Assembly (NCBI GenBank): GCA_019233165.1
Contig: JAFAMS010000317.1
Span: forward strand, 1 to 18,250
Length of the DNA stretch: 18,250 bases
From: Vulcanimicrobiota bacterium
Lineage (GTDB): Bacteria; Vulcanimicrobiota; Vulcanimicrobiia; Vulcanimicrobiales; Vulcanimicrobiaceae
Direction: 5' to 3'
Numbering within the stretch: position 1 is the stretch's first letter; each line of letters begins with the position of its first letter. The notes under the pieces were generated by a model, which was given only the letters and a program-made list of their open reading frames with translations, was not told where the DNA came from and did not search any database. The translations under genes and the position numbers were made by a program. This document shows, piece after piece, positions 6,730 to 14,593 of the stretch.

Positions 6730-8268
6730 CTATCGGCGCCCAGTTGCCGCGCGGTTAACGAACGCGCCCTCGCCGTCTCGGCGGTGGTAGAGACCGGGCG
6801 CAACGCGACCGTAGTTGTGTGCGAGCGTCTGTTGTTCGAGGCGTGCGAGCGAACCGTCGAGCGGAGGGGCGGAGGGATCGTAGACGATGTAGTCGGGTGT
6901 GAGCGCGAGAACGCGGCGCAGCTCGCGGCCGCCGGCGTTTCCGGCGACTGCAGCGAGACGCGAATCGCTGAAGTGCGGCGGATACGGGTAGCGCGTCGGT
7001 AACGGCAACGCGAGAAGGAGGTAGAGCACGGGTTCGCCGCTCGCGACGAACAACGAACGGTTCGCGCCGATCCGGTGGTGGATTTCGACTGCGAGCGAGG
7101 CGACCGGATCGCCGTAGGTGGGATCGAACGCGCGTCCGCGCGCAATCGCCACGCCACGCACGGCGAACCACGCGCCGTGAGCTGCAAAGGCGAAGATCAA
7201 GCAGCCGGCAAGCGCGAGCGTCCGCCGCGGCGTGGGCCATTCGAACGAAATCCGAACGAGCGCCGCCGCCGCAAGAAGTGCGAGCCCGGGCATAGCCTCG
7301 ACAAATTGATGTCCCGAATAGTCGCCGATCGCCGCGACGGTGAGGAGTGCCGCACCGCTCCATGCCGCGGCTAACGTTACGAGCGCTCGATCTTCCAAAA
7401 CCGTACGGGTTCGTCGCCCGAGGAGCGCAGCGAGCGCTGCGATCAGCACGATCTCGATTGCCGGCGCGAGCTCCCAGAGCTGCACCGCCGCGACCCCGGC
7501 GAGGTTCATCGCCGGACGCGGCAGCTCGAGCCGCCGCACGTTCGCGGAGAGATTCGCATCGAGATACGCGCCCAGGCCGCCGCCGGCGACGAACGGGATC
7601 AGCGTCGCGAGCGTCGTCAGCGCAAATCCGCCTGAGAGGATTCCGAGCCCCCGCCAATCGAGCCGTCGTTGCATCAGCGCGACGGTGCAAAGCGCGGCGA
7701 CCGGGATCGCGGCCGTCTGTTTCACGCCGACGGCGATGCCGAACGAGATTCCGGCGAGGGCGAGAACCAATGCGCTCGAAGGCGAGCGGAGCAGCAGCCA
7801 GACGCCGAGAGAAACGAAGACGACGTCGAAGAGCTCGGCATTTGCGGCGATTCCGCCGTCGGCGAGCGAGAGTGCGAGAAAGAACCCGGCCGCGACGAAA
7901 CCCGTCGTTTGCGGGCCAGCCGCGAACCGCGTGCCGATTCGGTAGAGGAAATACGCTGTTCCGACCGCAGCGAATACGGAGAGCCATCGATACGCTGCGA
8001 CGCTCGTGCCGAACGCCTTGAAACCGGCCGCAAAGATCGCGAACAGCACCGGCGGCTTGCACTCCCAGGCGGTAACGTACGGAAGATGGCCGGCGAGCAT
8101 TTCGCGCGCGACGAGCGCGTACAGGCTCTCGTCCCAGTCGATCACGCTTTGCGTGAACGCGTAGGCCCTCCCGGCCAAGGCGATGAGGAAAAGGAGCGCG
8201 AGGACGGCCAGCTCCCTCCCCAGGGGATTGCGGTTAATACGTAGTTTCCTCGAGGGCCGACCCGCCAA
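6730..8268 (-). CDS. PMT/ArnT-like membrane glycosyltransferase (GT39/GT83 type)
   Basis: This 512-residue polytopic protein is probably a GT-C fold enzyme that transfers a sugar from a polyprenyl-phosphate donor to a protein or lipid on the outer face of the membrane. After the first hydrophobic segment (about residues 20-34) comes DWDESLYALVAREML (44-58), the acidic first-loop motif expected of PMT_2/ArnT enzymes. Next is the KPPV segment (71-74), then a long series of hydrophobic helices to about residue 380 and a soluble C-terminal domain. No ATG is available at the N-terminus. The start is probably TTG at 8268, with no clear ribosome site, so a leaderless transcript is possible. It is the first gene of the minus-strand run (peptide, mrp, M48) and faces the SARP gene across a 56-base gap. 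The acceptor cannot be predicted. Confidence 0.82.
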   Translation of the reverse strand: MAGRPSRKLRINRNPLGRELAVLALLFLIALAGRAYAFTQSVIDWDESLYALVAREMLAGHLPYVTAWECKPPVLFAIFAAGFKAFGTSVAAYRWLSVFAAVGTAYFLYRIGTRFAAGPQTTGFVAAGFFLALSLADGGIAANAELFDVVFVSLGVWLLLRSPSSALVLALAGISFGIAVGVKQTAAIPVAALCTVALMQRRLDWRGLGILSGGFALTTLATLIPFVAGGGLGAYLDANLSANVRRLELPRPAMNLAGVAAVQLWELAPAIEIVLIAALAALLGRRTRTVLEDRALVTLAAAWSGAALLTVAAIGDYSGHQFVEAMPGLALLAAAALVRISFEWPTPRRTLALAGCLIFAFAAHGAWFAVRGVAIARGRAFDPTYGDPVASLAVEIHHRIGANRSLFVASGEPVLYLLLALPLPTRYPYPPHFSDSRLAAVAGNAGGRELRRVLALTPDYIVYDPSAPPLDGSLARLEQQTLAHNYGRVAPGLYHRRDGEGAFVNRAATGRR

Positions 8269-8273
8269 AGATA

Positions 8274-8286
8274 CGTGGTTACCACG
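8274..8286. promoter_or_regulatory. Perfect 13-bp palindrome in the glycosyltransferase/SARP divergent gap
   Basis: CGTGGT-T-ACCACG is a perfect inverted repeat with a one-base centre. It lies five bases upstream of the glycosyltransferase TTG and 38 bases upstream of the SARP ATG, in a gap of only 56 bases. A site here could control both divergent genes. The binding protein is not known. SARP proteins usually bind direct heptamer repeats, so another dimeric regulator is at least as likely. Confidence 0.5.
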
Positions 8287-8324
8287 ATGTTCGGCGGAGG
8301 CCCCGTCGATACGCTAGGCCCACG

Positions 8325-9179
8325 ATGCTTTCCCCGACCGCGGCCCCCACCGGCCTCGACACCCTCATCCGCGACGCACTCAAGCTGGCGTCGGACGCGG
8401 GTCGGAGCGACGTCGTCTCGACCCTCGAAGCTGCGCTCTCGGCCTCAGGGACGGCGCAGCCCGAGGGCTGCGAGCTGGATATCCTCGCCGCCGAGGTTCG
8501 CCGCGGTGGTCGCCTCATCAAGCTCTCGCGTGGGGAGCTTGCGCTCATGATGGCGCTCGCGCTGCGGCGCCGCCCGTGTACGCGAGCCGAGCTCGTCGAG
8601 CTTCTCTACTTCCACCTCGAAGAAGCGACGGCGGCTACGCAGCTCAAGGTTTACGTGCATCGCGTCCGCCGTCGACTTGACGATCCCGGCGCTATCCTGC
8701 ACCGCAACGGCACCTATTGCTTGGGACCTTCGGTTGCCGTCGATCTCTGGGATGTCGAAGCCGAGGTCGCGCAAGCGATGCGTTCGAAGGCACCCCTTTC
8801 GTCCGAGACGCGGAACCGGCTAGACGCAATTCGACAACGTCTCGTCCGGCGAAGCGCCGCACTTTCGACAGAGACGGAGTGGGGCGCGGCTTTAGAGCGG
8901 CGCCTGGAAACGCTCCTCTTCGATGTGACGACGCGTCTGGGAGAAGCGGCACTCGCTGCGCGGGACACGTCTACGGCTTCGCGTCTGGCGGCGGAGATTC
9001 TCACGTTGGATCCATGCGACGAACGCGGCGCCGAGCTTGCAATCCGCACCCATCTCGCCGCCGGAGACCGGGGCTCAGCCGTCCGCGAGCTTCGACGTTA
9101 CGAGCGAACCCTGAAAGTCGAGTTCGCGGCGCAGCCCTCGCCCGAACTTTGCTCGCTGATCACTGCACAAGGAAGATAA
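8325..9179 (+). CDS. SARP-type transcriptional regulator (winged helix plus BTAD)
   Basis: This 284-residue DNA-binding protein has the short SARP architecture, without the ATPase domain of AfsR. Residues about 47-150 form an OmpR-like winged helix (LSRGELALMMALAL, QLKVYVHRVRRRLDD as recognition region, then RNGTYCLG as wing). Residues about 180-284 form a TPR-like bacterial transcriptional activation domain (LAAEILTLDPCDERGAELAIRTHLAAGD, then SAVRELRRYERTLKVEF). SARPs are known mainly as pathway-specific activators of specialised metabolism in Actinobacteria and occur in several uncultured phyla. The ATG at 8325 is the first in frame and has only a weak upstream AGG. It is divergent from the glycosyltransferase. 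A 36-residue ORF follows two bases after the stop codon, so the two are probably translated from one message. The target genes are not evident. Confidence 0.85.
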   Translation: MLSPTAAPTGLDTLIRDALKLASDAGRSDVVSTLEAALSASGTAQPEGCELDILAAEVRRGGRLIKLSRGELALMMALALRRRPCTRAELVELLYFHLEEATAATQLKVYVHRVRRRLDDPGAILHRNGTYCLGPSVAVDLWDVEAEVAQAMRSKAPLSSETRNRLDAIRQRLVRRSAALSTETEWGAALERRLETLLFDVTTRLGEAALAARDTSTASRLAAEILTLDPCDERGAELAIRTHLAAGDRGSAVRELRRYERTLKVEFAAQPSPELCSLITAQGR

Positions 9180-9181
9180 CG

Positions 9182-9292
9182 ATGACGAACGATCCGGAAT
9201 ACGTCCTTCGCGTTGCACGATCAATCGTAAAGCGAACGATGTGGCGACTTTATCTTCGCGAGTTTCTGCGTCAGGGGATCGCCGGCCGCTAG
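9182..9292 (+). CDS. 36-residue basic peptide downstream of SARP
   Basis: This small ORF begins MTNDPEYVLRVARSIVKR and ends FLRQGIAGR. It has a strong ribosome site, AAGGAAG (9169-9175), six bases before the ATG and overlapping the end of the SARP gene. The sequence is amphipathic and strongly basic, rich in Arg with Trp, Tyr and Leu, and could form one helix. It has no signal peptide, cysteine or FPGWGPKL tail. The stop interlocks with that of the LAL gene in a shared CTAG. I do not recognise a family. It could be a small protein partner of the SARP, a signalling peptide, or a fortuitous ORF with a good start site. Confidence 0.5.
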   Translation: MTNDPEYVLRVARSIVKRTMWRLYLREFLRQGIAGR

Positions 9293-12042
9293 CGGCCCGC
9301 GAGTACCCAGCGCGCGAGTTGAAGCCGCGAATTCAGATTGAGCTTCGCAAACAGGTTCGACAAATGGACTTCGACCGTGCGCTCGCTCAAGAAAAGCCGC
9401 TCGGCGATTTCGCGATTCGACTTTCCCTCGGCGACGAGGTTCGCAACCTGCGACTCGCGCGCGCTCGGCAACGACTTCGAGCGAACCCGGCGCGCCGGCA
9501 CCATGCCCCCCGGCTCGAAGCGTCTCACCGAGACGTTCAGATTCGAGAGGAGCTCGAGTTCCGCGGGAGTTGCTTGGCCGATCAACGTGCTCGCATAGGC
9601 AGTGAAGAAGTCGGCGCCGAGCGAGCGCGAGGCCGCTGCGGCTTGCTCGAGAACCGACTTGCTCCCGGGTCGCCGGAGCGCGAGCATCGCGTATCCGCGC
9701 CCGAGCAGATAGTGCGCTCGCGGCCACGCCGCCCCCGGTTCCGGCAGCGAGTCTGCGATCCAGTCGAGCGCGGCGCGATCGTTACGAGCTTCGGCGTAAA
9801 GGGAGAACGCTAAGGGGAACGTCATGAAGGCCAGCGTCACGGGCTCACGACGATAGGCCCCGTCGAGATACCGTTCCAGCGTCGGGTCGACGGTTTTCGC
9901 TGCCAAAGCCGCCCAAATCGCGAGTTGGCCGATGCTAGGCTTGTAGCGGTCCCGCACCGACTCGTGAATCAGTGGCTCGATTCGTTCCGCGTGCATCTCG
10001 AGTTGCGACGAGAGCGCGCCGATCGCCGCCGGCACGCTGAGCAAGTGCGAGGAGACTTGCGGTGAAAGACGCTTCCAGTTGACGTCGGCCAGCGGCAAAA
10101 GCGCCGCCTCCCAATCACCGGTGCAAAAAGCTGCGTAGCTCCCCTGGTACGTCCCGAAAACGGAACCGTCGGCGGGCGCGCCCTTCTCCAGGCTGAGCGC
10201 CGCCAGCCTTTCGGCGAGCCAACGCGGACCTCGCTGATAGTGTTCGATCAAAAGTCCCGAAAGAGTGCGGAAATATTCGATGTACGACCGCTGCCCGGCG
10301 GCGTACACATTGACCGAGTCGAGTGCTTTGCGCATTCGATCTTCATCGGCGAGGTGCGAAGCCACGATTGCTTCGGCCTGACGGATCTTGGCGAGGGTTT
10401 CCGGCGGCGGGGTATCGCCGCTCGTGCGCAGCGTCGCCAACGTCTCCTCGAGCGCCTTGGCGTCGATCCGATTCGCGTGAATGTTTGCGATCGCTCCGAT
10501 CAACTCGGTGCGCGCGATCGGATCGTCCGCATCCGCATAGTACATCTTAAACGTCTCGATCGCTTGCTCGTACTCTTCGAGCTCGCCAAAGACGCTGACG
10601 TGCATGGCCGCAAGCCGTGCGGCGGCAGCGTTCATGCCTTTGCCGCGCGCGTAGACGATGGCGTCATGCAACATGCGGTCGGCCTCGATGTGGCGATCGA
10701 GGATCCGTAGCGCCGAGCCGTACCGCTGATAGATCGCAAAAAAGTCGGCGGCGGCGGGCTGACGCAAGCGCAGCGCTTCTTCGTAGGCGTCGACGGCGAC
10801 ATGCCAACGACCGTCGCGGTATGCATCGTCAGCGAGGCGAACCGCATACGTCCAAGACAAATCTCGCTCGCCGAGCTCTCGAGCGTGCTCGATGATTCGC
10901 GCACATTCGTCGCTGTCCGGCTCCGGAACGGTCAGCAGCGCGCCCAGGATCCGCTTGTGATAGGAGAATGGGACCTCGACCCCCTCACGAACGGCTTGCT
11001 TGATGCGAGCGTGCGAAAACGAAATCGCATGCCCGTCTTGCACCAGATACTTCCCGACGCTCCCCGCCAACAAGCGCGCCAACTCCTCCGGCTCGGGGTA
11101 AAGCAACGAGAGCAAGTGGTGGTTCACGGGCGTTCGCAGGAACGAACAGAGACGGATGAACTCAAGCCGGCTCGGCTCGAGCGCCGAGAGTTGGGTAGCG
11201 ACTACCGCCTTGAGTGAACTAAGGACCTGTTCGGGTACGCTCGCGCTTTGCAGTCGGGCTTGCGCCGCAAGCGTTACGATATCGAGCGGAATGCCTTTTG
11301 CGTATTCGACGATCGTTCGTACGATCTCCGGACTTGCGGCCGGATACATCGTGCCGGCGAGTCGGAGCGCCTCCGCTTCTGCGAGCTCTTGCAGGAAGAG
11401 CGTCGATGCGGTTGCGGGGATCGGGCGATCCGCGAGCGCGTCGCTGCGCTGCGCCCGCACGAGGGCGAAGGGACGTTCTTTGAAGAGCCGGCTGACGTAC
11501 GAAAGCGTTTCGTCGCTTTCTGCGTCGATCCACTGATAGTCGTCGACCGCTGCGAGCACCGGGTAATCGGCGAGCACTCCTTCGAGCAGCCGGGTGAAGG
11601 CGGTCTCGAAAGCACCGGTGGTAACCGGTCGTGCGTCCGCATCGACGGCGAGTGCGGGGCCGAACGATTCGCCCATCGCGGCGAGCGCGACCTCGAGCCC
11701 GCTCGTGTACGTCGAGACCTCCGTGCCGAGCGCGGCGATCGCGGCTTTCGTCAGATCGGCGACGATCGCAAAAGGCCGCCGGCGCCGGAACGCATGACAG
11801 GTGGCCGCGAGCACGATCCACCCGCGGGCACGCGCGCTCTCGACTGCGCTCGCGAGGAGCCGGCTCTTTCCGAGTCCGGCCGCTCCGCACATCGCGATCG
11901 TCGCGTGCGAAGATCTCGCGCGGACGTCGGCCAGCAACTCGCGGACCAGCGCGAGCTCGGCTTCGCGGCCGATCAGCCCCCCTGCGGACGACCCAGCCGG
12001 CTCCTGTCGGATCCCCGACGCCATTTGGCTCAACCCTAGCAT
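9289..12042 (-). CDS. LuxR-family ATPase regulator (LAL, MalT-like)
   Basis: This is a 917-residue large ATP-binding regulator of the LuxR family. From the chosen start, GLIGREAELALVREL (about 22-36) opens the AAA/STAND ATPase domain. Walker A is GAAGLGKS (53-60) and Walker B is VLAAVDDYQWID (about 162-173). A long helical, TPR-like middle region follows. The last 65 residues are a LuxR helix-turn-helix (SARESQVANLVAEGKSNREI, then RTVEVHLSNLFAKLNLNSR). Such proteins switch on target genes when ATP and an inducer are bound, and many regulate specialised-metabolite clusters. The start is ATG 12042 or ATG 12024; a longer frame to 12231 would run across the divergent promoter region and adds unconserved-looking residues. 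It is divergent from the borosin pair, so it is a good candidate for their control. Its stop overlaps that of the 36-residue ORF. Confidence 0.88.
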   Translation of the reverse strand: MLGLSQMASGIRQEPAGSSAGGLIGREAELALVRELLADVRARSSHATIAMCGAAGLGKSRLLASAVESARARGWIVLAATCHAFRRRRPFAIVADLTKAAIAALGTEVSTYTSGLEVALAAMGESFGPALAVDADARPVTTGAFETAFTRLLEGVLADYPVLAAVDDYQWIDAESDETLSYVSRLFKERPFALVRAQRSDALADRPIPATASTLFLQELAEAEALRLAGTMYPAASPEIVRTIVEYAKGIPLDIVTLAAQARLQSASVPEQVLSSLKAVVATQLSALEPSRLEFIRLCSFLRTPVNHHLLSLLYPEPEELARLLAGSVGKYLVQDGHAISFSHARIKQAVREGVEVPFSYHKRILGALLTVPEPDSDECARIIEHARELGERDLSWTYAVRLADDAYRDGRWHVAVDAYEEALRLRQPAAADFFAIYQRYGSALRILDRHIEADRMLHDAIVYARGKGMNAAAARLAAMHVSVFGELEEYEQAIETFKMYYADADDPIARTELIGAIANIHANRIDAKALEETLATLRTSGDTPPPETLAKIRQAEAIVASHLADEDRMRKALDSVNVYAAGQRSYIEYFRTLSGLLIEHYQRGPRWLAERLAALSLEKGAPADGSVFGTYQGSYAAFCTGDWEAALLPLADVNWKRLSPQVSSHLLSVPAAIGALSSQLEMHAERIEPLIHESVRDRYKPSIGQLAIWAALAAKTVDPTLERYLDGAYRREPVTLAFMTFPLAFSLYAEARNDRAALDWIADSLPEPGAAWPRAHYLLGRGYAMLALRRPGSKSVLEQAAAASRSLGADFFTAYASTLIGQATPAELELLSNLNVSVRRFEPGGMVPARRVRSKSLPSARESQVANLVAEGKSNREIAERLFLSERTVEVHLSNLFAKLNLNSRLQLARWVLAGR

Positions 12043-12069
12043 GCCGCGAAAGGGACCGCTAGGCAGGAG

Positions 12070-12128
12070 GTCCCTGGGGACGTCTGCTCGTAGCCACACC
12101 AGCCGAGTACTCGCCTTGTTAGGGCGAG
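12070..12128. promoter_or_regulatory. Divergent LAL/borosin control region with three inverted repeats
   Basis: The 117-base gap between the LAL start and the borosin precursor start holds three inverted repeats. They are GTCCC-TG-GGGAC at 12070-12081, the perfect palindrome CGAGTACTCG at 12104-12113, and CTCGCC-N7-GGCGAG at 12110-12128. The last could also be an RNA hairpin just ahead of the precursor ribosome site. I see no convincing -35/-10 pair on either strand. These are candidate operator sites for the LAL protein or another regulator. Confidence 0.4.
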
Positions 12129-12159
12129 GGAGCCTGCCGACGGCGTGAGGGCAGCAAAT

Positions 12160-12432
12160 ATGGCGACGAAAAGACCGGCGAGACGGTCCCGAAAGAAGAC
12201 ATCGGGGAATTTGATCGCGTTTCTCTTCCAACTCGCGACGAACCCGACCCTAGAACAAGAGTTCATCAATGGTACCGCAGCAATGCGGCAGGAGCGGATG
12301 CAGGGCGCGCGGCTGAACGAAACCGAAATGGCCGCCGTGATCGCCAATTACGATAAAGTCTCGCTCTATCAACTGGTCGAGGAAGAATCGGGCGGCGAGG
12401 TCCACATCCAGGGCGGCTACCACTACCAATAG
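12160..12432 (+). CDS. Split-borosin precursor peptide (LigA-like binding domain plus C-terminal core)
   Basis: This 90-residue protein has the expected layout of a bacterial split-borosin precursor such as SonA of Shewanella. Residues 1-17 are an unusual highly basic lead (KRPARRSRKK). Residues 18-75 resemble the small LigA-type (protocatechuate dioxygenase alpha subunit) helical domain: NLIAFLFQLATNPTLEQEF, then LNETEMAAVIANYDKVSLYQL. In borosins this domain serves as the recognition domain for the methyltransferase. The last 15 residues (ESGGEVHIQGGYHYQ) are the likely core, whose backbone amides would be N-methylated. The ATG at 12160 is preferred over the GTG at 12145 because GAGGG (12147-12151) lies eight bases before it. 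The methyltransferase gene starts 21 bases downstream. A stand-alone LigA-like protein is the alternative, but the paired methyltransferase makes the RiPP reading far stronger. No dioxygenase gene is present. Confidence 0.82.
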   Translation: MATKRPARRSRKKTSGNLIAFLFQLATNPTLEQEFINGTAAMRQERMQGARLNETEMAAVIANYDKVSLYQLVEEESGGEVHIQGGYHYQ

Positions 12433-12453
12433 GCGCGGCTCCGCGTCGCTCCG

Positions 12454-13164
12454 GTGAAACTCGTCGTCGTTGGAACGGGGATAAAACTCGGCCAAGCGCT
12501 GCCGAAGGTCGTGCTGGAGATGCAGCAGGCTCAAAAGCTCCTGTATCTCGTCGCGCACCCGATAACGGCGACGTGGTTGCGGCAGCTCAATCGAAACGCC
12601 GAATCCCTGTCGCGCTTTTACGCATCGGGCAAGCGGAGGTCCGAGAGCTACGAAGAGATGGCGCAGCACACGCTCTCGTTCCTGAAACGCGGAAAAAGCG
12701 TGTGTCTTGCGCTCAACGGGCATCCCGGCATCGCGGCGAAGATGCCGCGGCTCGCGCTGCGCCGCGCCAGGGAGGCCGGTTTCGAGACCGAGCTGCACCC
12801 GGGCGTCTCGTTCTTGGATTGCCTCGCGTCGGACTTAGGAATCGATCCGGTCGAGCGCGGGATCAGCATCTTCGACGCGACGGATTTTCTCAAGCGGCGC
12901 CGCCAACCCGACACGTCGACCGACCTCGTTCTTTTGCAGCCGGCGGTCGCCGGTAGCGACGATTGTACGCCGAATCCCGAGGGTCTGCGGCTCTTGGCTT
13001 CCAGGTTGGCGGACGCATACGGCAGCGATTACGAGGTCGTGCTCTACGAAGCGGCGGTTCTCCCAATGATTCAGGCAGAGATCGCGAAGGTGCCCCTCCG
13101 CGAGCTCGCATCGGCGGATCTCTCGGCGGCGACGACGCTCTACGCACCCGCACTGACCGGATAG
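12454..13164 (+). CDS. Borosin-type peptide backbone alpha-N-methyltransferase (SAM-dependent, split)
   Basis: This 236-residue enzyme has the tetrapyrrole-methylase fold used by borosin methyltransferases (OphMA, SonM), which place methyl groups from SAM on amide nitrogens of a peptide core. VVVGTGIKLG at 4-13 is the first SAM-fold strand. Y56 and the R62-x3-Y66 pair (GKRRSESYEEM) match the spacing of the catalytic Tyr/Arg/Tyr set known from OphMA. NGHPG at 88-92 and PGVSFLDCLASDLGIDP at 116-132 match the family's GHPG and PGVSxxDCLxADLxIDP blocks. The core substrate is not fused here but encoded by the preceding 90-residue gene, making this a split borosin. The start is GTG 12454, 21 bases after the precursor stop, with no strong ribosome site. 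A cobalamin-pathway methylase is the alternative; the Tyr/Arg motif and the partner gene argue against it. Confidence 0.85.
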   Translation: MKLVVVGTGIKLGQALPKVVLEMQQAQKLLYLVAHPITATWLRQLNRNAESLSRFYASGKRRSESYEEMAQHTLSFLKRGKSVCLALNGHPGIAAKMPRLALRRAREAGFETELHPGVSFLDCLASDLGIDPVERGISIFDATDFLKRRRQPDTSTDLVLLQPAVAGSDDCTPNPEGLRLLASRLADAYGSDYEVVLYEAAVLPMIQAEIAKVPLRELASADLSAATTLYAPALTG

Positions 13165-13208
13165 ATGACCGGAAACCGCAGGCTCCGCAGCAGCCGTGAG
13201 GCGGCGAC

Positions 13209-14528
13209 TCAACGACGGAGAGCGCTCACGAACGCGCCCGCTGACGCGACGAGCGCCGCCAGCCACAACGTCAGCGGCGTCGCGTGAGCAATCGCTTGCA
13301 CGTGCGTCCCGCCCGCCTCGACTAGCTTCGCGCCGAGCGCTCCGAACGTTACGGCGACCAGCGCCGCGCCGAGCGACTGGCCGAAGAGGCGCGCGGTCGC
13401 GAGCATCCCGCCGGCGGTCCCGCCGCGTTCGCGGGGGACGCTCGTCAACAGCTCGCGATTGTTCGGCGACTGAAAGAACCCAAAGCCGAGCCCCGCGACG
13501 ATTTCGCGCCACACGATCTCGCCGACGCTCGGGTTCGGCGGAAGAAGGGCGAGCAGCGCGCAGCCGGCGGCCATGAAGGCGAGCCCGCTCGTCGCCAGGA
13601 TCCAAACCGGCTTACGATCTGCGAGCCTCCCGGCGAACGGCGCGACGGCTGCGACCGCCAGCGGCCACGGCGTTAAGATGAGTCCGGCTTCAAAAGGCGT
13701 GCGGCCGAGGACCGTTTGAAAGAAAAACGGGAGCGAAACGATCGCCAGTCCCTGCGCGGTGTACGAGCACACCGAGGTCGCGGAGCTGAGCGTAAACGTG
13801 CGCAGCTTGAAGAGCTCGAGCGGGATCAAGGGCCGACTTGCGCGGCGCTCGCGTTTAACGAAGAGAACGAGCGCGGTGATCGCCGCGAGGAAACAGGTCG
13901 CGACCAGCGACTCGGCCCCCCCGTGCGCGATCGCTTCGACGCCGAGCGTGAACGCGCTCAGCGCAACGCCGCACCAGATCGCGCCGGCGAGATCGTAGTC
14001 TCGCAGAGAGCCGGTCGGCGGATAGTGCGGGATCGTGCGCGCCGACATCACGAGCAGAACGGCGCCGATCGGGACGTTGATCATGAAGAGCCAAGGCCAC
14101 GGCGCGACGGCTAGGATCGAGCCGCCGATCGTCGGTCCGGCGGCGGCGCTGGTTGCGACGGTCAGTGCGGTCCAGCCGGTTCCCCGCCCAAGCAGCTGCG
14201 GCGGATAGATCCCGCGCAGCATCGACGGCTGGATCCCCATGATCATCGACGCGCCGAAGCCCTGCAGCACGCGCGAGACGACGAGCTCGGGAAGCGAATG
14301 CGAGAGCGCGCAAAAGAGCGATCCGAACGTGAAAACGGCGACCCCCGTGCGGTAGATCAGCGTGAAGCCGGCGAGCTCGCCGAGCGACGCGAACGCGAAG
14401 AGCGTCGCCGTTACTGCAATCTGAAAGCCGTTAACGACCCAAATCGATTCGGCCGGCGTCGCCGAAAGCTCCCGCGAGATCGTGGGAAGCGCGACATTGG
14501 CGATCGAGCCGTCCAGGACGGCCATCAC
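13209..14528 (-). CDS. DHA2-type MFS drug/metabolite exporter
   Basis: This membrane transporter of the major facilitator superfamily probably exports small molecules using the proton gradient. VLDGSIANVALPTI near the N-terminus is the DHA2 signature in helix 1, followed by WVVNGFQI (helix 2). The loop SRVLQGFGASMIMGIQPSML and the late GFGFFQSPNN are also typical. As annotated it is 439 residues from a GTG at 14528, immediately followed by ATG. The frame stays open upstream and encodes RRRWALATLLTATV, which looks like the missing first half of helix 1. No ATG, GTG or TTG is available there, so a non-standard start such as CTG near 14597 is possible. It is downstream of the 165-residue unknown gene and convergent with the borosin genes. 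Export of the borosin product is a positional guess only. Confidence 0.85.
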   Translation of the reverse strand: MMAVLDGSIANVALPTISRELSATPAESIWVVNGFQIAVTATLFAFASLGELAGFTLIYRTGVAVFTFGSLFCALSHSLPELVVSRVLQGFGASMIMGIQPSMLRGIYPPQLLGRGTGWTALTVATSAAAGPTIGGSILAVAPWPWLFMINVPIGAVLLVMSARTIPHYPPTGSLRDYDLAGAIWCGVALSAFTLGVEAIAHGGAESLVATCFLAAITALVLFVKRERRASRPLIPLELFKLRTFTLSSATSVCSYTAQGLAIVSLPFFFQTVLGRTPFEAGLILTPWPLAVAAVAPFAGRLADRKPVWILATSGLAFMAAGCALLALLPPNPSVGEIVWREIVAGLGFGFFQSPNNRELLTSVPRERGGTAGGMLATARLFGQSLGAALVAVTFGALGAKLVEAGGTHVQAIAHATPLTLWLAALVASAGAFVSALRR

Positions 14529-14593
14529 CGTCGCGGTGAGAAGCGTGGCGAGCGCCCACCGCCGTCGGTTCCGCGGGAGGCCCTGCTCCGAGC

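Noticed and set aside
6755..8062. A 435-codon Arg-rich frame on the minus strand overlapping the glycosyltransferase
   Set aside because: It is the shifted frame of the membrane glycosyltransferase, and has no hydrophobic helices or motifs.
12145..12159. GTG 12145 as start of the borosin precursor
   Set aside because: The GTG overlaps the GAGGG ribosome site that is well placed for the ATG at 12160.
13165..13208. Possible terminator between the borosin methyltransferase and the MFS gene
   Set aside because: Only short imperfect GC-rich pairings are present and there is no T-run on either strand.
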